The translations under genes and the position numbers were made by a program. Shown in pieces: positions 39,681-44,622 of a DNA stretch of 44,622 bases. Every line of letters begins with the position of its first letter. Positions within the stretch are counted from its first letter, which is position 1. The notes beneath the pieces are model-generated. The model had not been told where the DNA came from, searched no databases, and was given only the letters and a program-made list of their open reading frames with translations. The DNA is taken from contig JAUYGN010000054.1 of assembly GCA_030690545.1 (NCBI GenBank), positions 1 through 44,622 of the forward strand, read 5' to 3'. This stretch comes from Solirubrobacteraceae bacterium (GTDB lineage: Bacteria; Actinomycetota; Thermoleophilia; Solirubrobacterales; Solirubrobacteraceae).

Positions 39681-41075
39681 CTACGCGTAGCGCTCGGGCG
39701 AGGTGTAGTTGAGGAACTTCGGGTACTCCTTGGCGAACGTCAGCTCGACGTCGCCGAGGGCGCCGTTGCGGTGCTTGGCGATGATGATGTCGGCGATCCC
39801 CGCGCGCTCGGACTCCTTGTCGTAGTACTCCTCGCGGTAGATGAAGGCGACGAGGTCCGCGTCCTGCTCGATGCTGCCCGAGTCGCGCAGGTCCGACAGC
39901 AGCGGCTTCTTGCTGTCGAGCGTGCTGCCGCGGGTCTCGACCGCGCGCGAGAGCTGCGACAGCGCGATCACGGGCACGTTCAGCTCGCGCGCCAGGATCT
40001 TCAGCCCGCGGCTCATCGCGCCGACCTGCAGCACCCGCGAATCGAGCCCGGGGTCGGGCCGCATGAGCTGCAGGTAGTCGACGATGATCAGCCCGAGCGG
40101 CGAGACCTGATGCAGGCGGCGCGCCTTGGCGCGGATCTCGAGCACGCCGACGTCCGAGGAGTCGTCGACGTAGAGCGGTGCCGCCGCCAGCCGCCCGGAC
40201 GCCTTGAGGATGTCGGGCCACTTGTTGTCGGCGACCCTGCCCTTGCGCAGCAGGTCGCCCTTGATGCGCCCCTGCGAGGCGACGAAGCGCTGCGCGAGCT
40301 CGGTCTCGGACATCTCCAGCGAGAACAGCGCGACCGGGAGGTCGTGGTCGATCGCCGCGTTCTCGGCGATGTTCGTGACGAGGGCGGACTTTCCCATCGA
40401 CGGCCGCGCTGCGATCACGATCAGGTTGCCGGGCTGGAAGCCGCCGGTGATCTCGTCGAGGTCGCGAAAGCCGCTCGGCGTGCCGGTCAGCGCGGTGCCC
40501 TCGCGCGACAGCTTCTCCATCTTCTTCAGCTCGTCGTGGAGGATCTCGTCGATCGAGCGGAAGTCCTTCTGGCGGTCGTCGTGGGCGACCTCGAGCATCG
40601 CTCGCTCGGCCTGCTCGACGAGCTCGCGCGGCGCCGCGGCGTGGTTGAGCACGGAGGCCTGGATCTCGTACGTCGTGCTCAGCAGGCGGCGCATGAGCGC
40701 GTGCTCGCGGACGATCTGGGCGTAGCGGCGGATTCCGCCGAGGCCCGGCACGCCGCCGGTCAGCTCGTCGATCGCGGCCTTGCCGCCGGCCTGCTCGAGC
40801 GTGCCCGTCGAGCGCAGGTGCTCGCTGACCGTCAGGACGTCGATCGGCTCGCTGTCCTTGTACAGGGTGAGCATCGACGCGTAGATCAGCCGGTGACGCT
40901 CGCGGTAGAAGTCCTCGGCCTTCAGGCCCTCCTCGATGACGAGGCCGTACATCGCGCGATCGGACAGCAGGATGCCGCCGAGCACCGACTGCTCGGCCTC
41001 CAGCGAATGCGGCGGCGCGACGCCGGTGGCGATCGTCGCAGGCGGCCGCGGCGGAGAGTCGGGGTGGGTGCTCAC
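39681..41075 (-). CDS. dnaB: Replicative DNA helicase DnaB
   Basis: 464 residues from GTG 41075. The N-terminal domain (PHSLEAEQSVLGGILLSDRA) is followed by the RecA-like helicase core: Walker A ARPSMGKSALVTNIAENA, H1a-type FSLEMSETELAQRF, Walker B LGLIIVDYLQLM, LSQLSRAVETR, and arginine finger RDSGSIEQDAD. No intein is present, although dnaB often hosts one. It forms the hexamer that unwinds DNA at replication forks. TAGGCT (41085-41090) lies 9 nt upstream, suggesting its own near-leaderless transcript in addition to any read-through from rplI. Confidence 0.98.
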   Translation of the reverse strand: MSTHPDSPPRPPATIATGVAPPHSLEAEQSVLGGILLSDRAMYGLVIEEGLKAEDFYRERHRLIYASMLTLYKDSEPIDVLTVSEHLRSTGTLEQAGGKAAIDELTGGVPGLGGIRRYAQIVREHALMRRLLSTTYEIQASVLNHAAAPRELVEQAERAMLEVAHDDRQKDFRSIDEILHDELKKMEKLSREGTALTGTPSGFRDLDEITGGFQPGNLIVIAARPSMGKSALVTNIAENAAIDHDLPVALFSLEMSETELAQRFVASQGRIKGDLLRKGRVADNKWPDILKASGRLAAAPLYVDDSSDVGVLEIRAKARRLHQVSPLGLIIVDYLQLMRPDPGLDSRVLQVGAMSRGLKILARELNVPVIALSQLSRAVETRGSTLDSKKPLLSDLRDSGSIEQDADLVAFIYREEYYDKESERAGIADIIIAKHRNGALGDVELTFAKEYPKFLNYTSPERYA

Positions 41076-41084
41076 GACCCGGTC

Positions 41085-41090
41085 AGCCTA
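41085..41090 (-). promoter_or_regulatory. -10 hexamer TAGGCT for dnaB
   Basis: On the minus strand TAGGCT ends 9 nt before the GTG start of dnaB, with no Shine-Dalgarno between. This suggests dnaB can be transcribed separately. Confidence 0.45.
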
Positions 41091-41332
41091 GGTCGCTGCG
41101 CGGGGCGCGAGCGCGATCAAGCCGCACTCTGCGAGAAGTTGTTTCGGGACCGAAGCACGTGACATCGCAGACGAACCCATGTTCGCATGCGACACAGACG
41201 GGACGTGCGCCGGCGCGGCCCGATCCCGTCGGCGGCGCGACGCCTCGGGTCGCTGCCCGTGCTGCTCACGCCGCCGCCGAAGCGCGCCGTCAGGCGGCCG
41301 AGCGCGCGTCGGGCCGCCGCCCGGGCGCGACG

Positions 41333-41530
41333 TCAGACCGCCGGCTCGTCCGGCCAGCGGCCGTGCTCATCGTAGAAGTCGCGCGCCGCGTCCTCCGCGT
41401 CGCGGTCGACGTGGCCGTTGCGGCCGGCCCAGACGAGCAGCGCGATCCCGGCGACGCCGCCGGCGACGCCGACTGCGCCCCAGATCGTGTCGGCGAGGGT
41501 CGCGAGCAGCAGCAGGCGACCAGCCCACTC
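41333..41530 (-). CDS. Small membrane protein after rplI without an ordinary start codon
   Basis: The frame opens directly after the rplI stop, in phase with it, and ends with TGA at 41333. It reads LATLADTIWGAVGVAGGVAG then IALLVWAGRNGHVDRDAEDA and ARDFYDEHGRWPDEPAV. This has one clear membrane helix and a hydrophilic tail, unlike the Arg-rich other frames. There is no ATG, GTG or TTG in frame; CTG codons at 41507-41515 are the best start candidates, after AGGAG just past the rplI stop. It could use CTG, arise by readthrough of the rplI TAG, or hide an indel. Real coding content seems likely. Confidence 0.55.
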   Translation of the reverse strand, partial: EWAGRLLLLATLADTIWGAVGVAGGVAGIALLVWAGRNGHVDRDAEDAARDFYDEHGRWPDEPAV

Positions 41531-41983
41531 CTACGAGCGCTCGACGACCATCGTCTTCACCGAGGCCGTGACGCCTTCGGCGACCTCGACGACGACGACG
41601 TAGGTGCCGACGTTCTTGATCGGCTCGTCGAGCTGGATCTTGCGGCGGTCGACCTTGACGCCGCGCGCCTCTTCGATCGCCTCGGCGATGTCCTGGTTGG
41701 TGACCGAGCCGAACAGGCGACCGTCGTCGCCGGCCTGCTGGCTGATCGTCAGCACCGTGCGGCTGAGGACCTCGGCATCCTCCGTGGCCTTGGCGACGAG
41801 CGCCTGCGTGGCGCGGCTGCTGGCCTCGTTGCGCCTGCGGGCCTCGTCGAGCGCGCCCTTCGTGGCAGGCTGGGCGAGCTTGCGCGGCATCAGGTAGTTG
41901 CGCAGGTAGCCCTTGGAGACGTCGACGACGGCCCCGCGCTCGCCGAGCGACTCGACGTCCTGCATGAGGATCGCGGACGGCAT
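41531..41983 (-). CDS. rplI: 50S ribosomal protein L9
   Basis: 150 residues. The N-terminal domain contains VESLGERGAVVDVSKGYLRNYLMPRKLA, the L9 signature, then the long connecting helix and the C-terminal domain with GRLFGSVTNQDIAEAI. L9 binds 23S rRNA and stabilises the L1 arm region. The first residues (PSAILMQD) replace the more usual MKVILL. It is 8 bp downstream of rpsR in the standard S6-SSB-S18-L9 order. Confidence 0.98.
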   Translation of the reverse strand: MPSAILMQDVESLGERGAVVDVSKGYLRNYLMPRKLAQPATKGALDEARRRNEASSRATQALVAKATEDAEVLSRTVLTISQQAGDDGRLFGSVTNQDIAEAIEEARGVKVDRRKIQLDEPIKNVGTYVVVVEVAEGVTASVKTMVVERS

Positions 41984-41991
41984 CGGAGCGC

Positions 41992-42321
41992 CTAGTCGCG
42001 GCCGCGGCGTCCGCCGCGTCCGCCCTCGCGCTCGACGTCGTCGCGTCCGCCCTCGTTGACGTAGGGCAGCAGCGCCAGCTCGCGGGCGCGCTTGACGGCG
42101 CGGGCGACCTGGCTCTGGTGGCGCCGGCAGGCGCCGGTGATCCGCCGCGAGCGGATCTTGCCCTTCTCGGAGATGAACTTGCGCAGGACGGCCGTGTCCT
42201 TGTAGTCGACCTGCTCGACCTTGTCCTTGCAGTACGGGCACGGCTTGCGCCGGCCGGTGCCGGGGCCGCCCTTCTTGTCACGTCGACGCGCGGGCTTGCC
42301 ACGGTTGCGCTGCTTTGCCAC
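41992..42321 (-). CDS. rpsR: 30S ribosomal protein S18
   Basis: 109 residues from GTG 42321; AAGGA lies about 10 bases upstream. Core S18 motifs are [40 protein letters not shown] and [20 protein letters not shown]. The pair in CPYC plus the later GAC cysteine indicates the zinc-binding paralogue. The Gly/Arg-rich N- and C-terminal tails are longer than in E. coli S18 (75 residues). It normally follows ssb directly; here a gene on the opposite strand lies between. Confidence 0.97.
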   Translation of the reverse strand: MAKQRNRGKPARRRDKKGGPGTGRRKPCPYCKDKVEQVDYKDTAVLRKFISEKGKIRSRRITGACRRHQSQVARAVKRARELALLPYVNEGGRDDVEREGGRGGRRGRD

Positions 42322-42504
42322 TGAAGAAGTTCCTTAAGTCGCTTGCTGAGGGCGCGCACGGCGAGCGCGCGGGCCCGTCATTGTGACAAACGCGGCGCGG
42401 TCACCGCGAACGGCGGCCGCCCGCGACCGCGATCGAGTGCCGCAGGCCCGCCGCGCCGAGGCTCGGACTGCCGCGACGCGCGCCCCGACGGGCCTCGCAA
42501 AGCG

Positions 42505-42586
42505 GGATGCGTCTCGCGCGCCGCCAGGATGTGACTCGCGCACGGCCGGGTGCATCTCGTCGCGCCGGCAGGATGCGTCTCGCGCG
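42505..42586 (+). repeat. Four ~22-bp direct repeats upstream of the RHH gene
   Basis: Units related to GGATGCGTCTCGCGCG begin at 42505, 42527, 42548 and 42571, giving steps of 22, 21 and 23 bp, close to two helical turns. Copies 1 and 4 are identical over 16 bases; copies 2 and 3 are diverged. A weaker half-match lies about 19 bp before the first. They lie 28-109 bp before the start codon and end close to the -10 hexamer, which suits an autoregulatory operator for the ribbon-helix-helix protein. Confidence 0.75.
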
Positions 42587-42600
42587 CGGCGGTCGCCTGG

Positions 42601-42606
42601 TACGGT
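42601..42606 (+). promoter_or_regulatory. -10 hexamer TACGGT for leaderless RHH transcript
   Basis: TACGGT ends 7 nt before ATG 42614 with no ribosome-binding site between. The direct repeats end about 15 bp upstream, so bound protein would cover the promoter. Confidence 0.5.
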
Positions 42607-42613
42607 CGCGCGC

Positions 42614-43009
42614 ATGCCCCGCGTACGCGTCAGCATCCCCGACGCGCTCCTGCAGAAGGTCGCCACGAAGGCCCAGGAGCTCGGCAAGCCGATCGACGAG
42701 CTGTACGGCGAGGCGATCGCGCGCTACGTCGCAGTCAACGCAACCGCCTCGCCCGGCTCGCTGAGAAGCCGCGCCGGCATGCCGCGCAGCTCTCCCAAGC
42801 TCACGATCGAGATCTCCGAGGAGCTGTTCCAGCGTGCCGACAAGCTCGCCAAGCGCCTTGGCAAGACCCGTGACACGCTGTATTCGGAAGCGCTTGCCAA
42901 GTACGCCGTGCCGGCCTCGCCCGCCGAGAGCGCGCTGGACCAGGGACACGACCTTCCCAGCGGCGCGTTGCGCACCAAGCGCGGCGAGCAGCCCCGTACC
43001 TCCGGCTGA
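42614..43009 (+). CDS. Tandem ribbon-helix-helix DNA-binding protein
   Basis: 131 residues with two homologous units in one chain: VRVSIPDALLQKVATKAQEL with GKPIDELYGEAIARYV, and LTIEISEELFQRADKLAKRL with GKTRDTLYSEALAKYA. Each has the beta-strand plus two-helix pattern of CopG/Arc/MetJ-type regulators. Because one RHH dimer binds one operator half, the fused pair could fold as a single-chain dimer. No toxin gene follows, so it is not an obvious antitoxin. It lies on the strand opposite to ssb and rpsR and splits their operon. Its C-terminus is hydrophilic and probably disordered. Confidence 0.82.
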   Translation: MPRVRVSIPDALLQKVATKAQELGKPIDELYGEAIARYVAVNATASPGSLRSRAGMPRSSPKLTIEISEELFQRADKLAKRLGKTRDTLYSEALAKYAVPASPAESALDQGHDLPSGALRTKRGEQPRTSG

Positions 43010-43066
43010 GACCGCGACCACCGCGCACATCGACGGCCGAGCCCACCAGGGACCCGGCCGCGAGCC

Positions 43067-43099
43067 GCTCACGCCGGCGCCAGGGCGCCCGCCGTGAGC
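43067..43099. terminator. Hairpin between convergent RHH and ssb genes
   Basis: GCTCACG (43067-43073) and CGTGAGC (43093-43099) form the outer stem, and GGCGCC (43076-43081) with GGCGCC (43084-43089) the inner stem, with small bulges. It probably terminates both genes. The ssb stop codon overlaps its right edge. Confidence 0.6.
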
Positions 43100-43575
43100 T
43101 AGAACGGGATGTCGTCGTCGGCCGGTGGCCTGTTGGCGCCACCGCCGCCGCTGGGGACCGTCTGGAAGTCGTCGGTGTTCGCCGGGACGTCGGAGCGCGG
43201 GGTGAAGCCGTTGGACTGGCCGCCGCCACCGCTGTCGTCGCGACCGCCGAGGAACTGCACGGAGTCGGCGATGATGTCGACGGCCTGGCGCTTGTGACCC
43301 TCCTGGGTCTCCCACTCGCGCCACTCCAGGCGCCCGTCGATCGCCACCGGGCGGCCCTTGCCGAGGTATCTCGCGCAGTTCTCGCCCTGCGCGCCCCAGA
43401 CGGTCACGTCGAAGAAGTTCGGCTTGTCCTCCCACTCGCCGCTGGCGCCCTTGCGGCGCGTGTTGCACGCGACGCGCAGCTTGCAGACCGACGTGCCGCT
43501 GGGCAGATTGCGCAGCTCTGGATCGGTCGTGAGGTTGCCCGTGAGGACCACCCTGTTGATGTTTGTCGCGGCCAT
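43099..43575 (-). CDS. ssb: Single-stranded DNA-binding protein
   Basis: 158 residues; GGAGGAGG a few bases upstream fixes ATG 43575. The OB fold reads NINRVVLTGNLTTDPELRNL, KLRVACNTRRKGASGEWEDK and NFFDVTVWGAQGENCARYL. A Gly-rich linker leads to the conserved acidic tip DDDIPF, which recruits replication and repair partners. It coats single-stranded DNA during replication. The gap to rpsF is 176 bp, longer than usual for this operon. Confidence 0.98.
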   Translation of the reverse strand: MAATNINRVVLTGNLTTDPELRNLPSGTSVCKLRVACNTRRKGASGEWEDKPNFFDVTVWGAQGENCARYLGKGRPVAIDGRLEWREWETQEGHKRQAVDIIADSVQFLGGRDDSGGGGQSNGFTPRSDVPANTDDFQTVPSGGGGANRPPADDDIPF

Positions 43576-43751
43576 CGCGGCCTCCTCCTTCGGGGACGAA
43601 CGAACTTGCAGCGAGTCTAGACCGGGCATCGGAGGGCACCCGGGGACGACGCCGCTCTGTCCGCGCTTTTGTCACACAGACGCGCGGATCCGCGCGAGCG
43701 CCGATGCAGACCGATCGCGCCCGACCGACGTTGGCGGGCTTCGGCGCTGCG

Positions 43752-44159
43752 TTACGCGACGGCGTCGGCGGGTTCCGCGACCGGCGCGGGAGCCTCGCCT
43801 GCGATCGGCTCGCCGATGCCCGACGGGCGCGGCTCGGGCCGGCTCGCGGGAGGCGCCGGGGTACCCGGCGCCAGCTTGATGATGCGAAAGCGCATCACGC
43901 CATCGGCGATCTTCAGCGTGCGCTGCAGCGTCTCGAGCACCTCGCGCGTGGCATGGAACTGCAGCAGGTGGTACTCGGTGTCCGTCTTGTGCCGGATCTC
44001 GTAGGCCATCTGGCGCACGCCCCAGTCCTGCGCGTTGACGATCTCGCCACCGGCGGCGATCGTCGCCTCGACACTCGTCAGCACCCGCTGGCGCTGGTCG
44101 TCGGGCGCCGCGCTGTCGAGCATGAGGACGAGGTCGTACAGGGGATCGTGTGCGGGCAT
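43752..44159 (-). CDS. rpsF: 30S ribosomal protein S6
   Basis: 135 residues. The S6 fold is clear: YDLVLMLDSAAPDDQRQRVL, GGEIVNAQDWGVRQMAYEIR, and HKTDTEYHLLQFHATREVLE with a conserved GVMRFRIIKL. A ~40-residue Pro/Ala-rich tail after the fold is longer than in E. coli. S6 pairs with S18 in the 30S platform. TATCAT (44170-44175) lies 10 nt before the start and is a likely -10 element. Confidence 0.97.
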   Translation of the reverse strand: MPAHDPLYDLVLMLDSAAPDDQRQRVLTSVEATIAAGGEIVNAQDWGVRQMAYEIRHKTDTEYHLLQFHATREVLETLQRTLKIADGVMRFRIIKLAPGTPAPPASRPEPRPSGIGEPIAGEAPAPVAEPADAVA

Positions 44160-44169
44160 GCGGCGGCCG

Positions 44170-44175
44170 ATGATA
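44170..44175 (-). promoter_or_regulatory. -10 hexamer TATCAT of the rpsF operon
   Basis: On the minus strand TATCAT ends 10 nt upstream of the rpsF ATG, so the operon message likely begins with a very short leader. No clear Shine-Dalgarno is present. Confidence 0.45.
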
Positions 44176-44243
44176 GCGAGCGTCGCCGGGCGCTCGTCGA
44201 CGCAGGGGGGCGAGAGTTGGCCTCGCCGCGACTTAGAGGGGTA

Positions 44244-44622
44244 ATGGAGCCCGACGGACCACCGCCGCTGGTCGCCCGCATTCGCTGGGGCAACGTCGCC
44301 CGCGCGGGGGCATTGCTGGCGCTCGCGACGCTCGTGCTGGCGTGGCCGCATCTGCGTGCCGACGAGCCGGCGCTGCCGCCGGCCGAGCCCGTGCCGGTCG
44401 CGCCCGCCAGGCCGCCCGCGACACAGCCGCCCGCAGGCCAGTCGCCCGCAAGGCGGTCGCCGGAGACTCGGCCACCTGCCACGCGGGGCTCCGGAGCGGT
44501 CGACGTCGACATCCCGCTGCAACCGGCGCCCGCCGTCACCCCGGCGCCGCGAGCCGCGCCGGCGCCCGATCGCCCCGCCACCCCGCGGCGGGACGCCGCC
44601 CGGCGATCGCGGACGACGAGGC
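44244..44622 (+). CDS. Pro/Ala-rich single-pass membrane protein (3' end outside window)
   Basis: 126 codons are visible from ATG 44244, which follows GAGGGG; the frame is still open at the window edge. The opening MEPDGPPPLVARIRWGNVAR leads to a helix (AGALLALATLVLAWPHL, about 21-37), then a long Pro/Ala/Arg region rich in PPA and PAP phrases. The family is not recognisable from this part. Such regions often span the cell wall before a folded C-terminal domain, which would lie outside. It is divergent from rpsF with 84 bp between. Confidence 0.7.
   Translation, partial: MEPDGPPPLVARIRWGNVARAGALLALATLVLAWPHLRADEPALPPAEPVPVAPARPPATQPPAGQSPARRSPETRPPATRGSGAVDVDIPLQPAPAVTPAPRAAPAPDRPATPRRDAARRSRTTR

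Noticed and set aside
39681-41075. Intein in dnaB
   Set aside because: The helicase core is continuous at normal length.
42505-42586. Possible CRISPR array
   Set aside because: Unit plus spacer is only ~22 bp, there are no unique spacers of usual length and no cas genes.

Overview
The window looks like chromosomal DNA from a high-GC actinobacterium, most likely class Thermoleophilia (Conexibacter/Solirubrobacter-like). This is inferred from the very high GC, many GTG starts, TANNNT -10 hexamers sitting right against start codons, a b6f-like split cytochrome b, menaquinone genes, and the rpsF-ssb-rpsR-rplI-dnaB-purA ribosome/replication neighbourhood. No database search was possible; assignments rest on motifs read from the sequence.

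Layout. (1) 1-9279, minus strand: most of one giant secreted RHS/YD-repeat protein that runs off the left edge. It has a signal peptide, six evenly spaced Ig-like repeats, an in-frame TAG at codon 484 and a 15-residue upstream leader ORF whose stop overlaps its start. (2) 9591-16158: housekeeping genes: a 5'-3' exonuclease, a membrane-anchored GH2 glycosidase, a VOC protein, a tightly overlapped ymdB-like/PAP2/ychF run, and a cupin. (3) 16237-24159, plus strand: a bioenergetic cluster of hemB, a fused AhbA-AhbB-like siroheme decarboxylase, hemL, a small unknown, Rieske protein, cytochrome b6-like protein, a subunit IV-cytochrome c fusion, a menaquinone methyltransferase and a polyprenyl diphosphate synthase. 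It ends in a 96-bp palindrome shared with a convergent zinc-ribbon gene. (4) 24774-27219: tatA, an unusually large tatC, a TPR-like membrane protein and tRNA-Lys(CTT). The Tat genes fit the cluster because the Rieske protein carries a twin-arginine-like N-terminus. (5) 27299-30584: a 2OG-Fe(II) oxygenase, a class IV aminotransferase, UDP-GlcNAc 2-epimerase and a hexapeptide acyltransferase. (6) 30657-33355, minus strand: an ssuCBA-type ABC importer behind an AT-rich promoter with repeated ATCTAGAT palindromes. (7) 33646-39668: purA, a DnaC/DnaI-like ATPase, an MpsC-family (DUF2294) protein, a small ORF and an unrecognised 873-residue membrane-anchored protein. (8) 39681-44159, minus strand: rpsF, ssb, rpsR, rplI, a small membrane protein and dnaB. 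An oppositely oriented tandem ribbon-helix-helix gene is inserted between ssb and rpsR, behind four ~22-bp direct repeats. A Pro/Ala-rich membrane protein begins at 44244 and leaves the window.

Most noteworthy: the fused siroheme-decarboxylase gene between hemB and hemL; the tandem RHH gene with its repeat array inside a ribosomal-protein operon; the interrupted RHS gene with its leader ORF; the palindrome carrying both stop codons of a convergent pair; a likely small membrane protein after rplI with no ordinary start codon; the enlarged TatC; and the 873-residue unknown.
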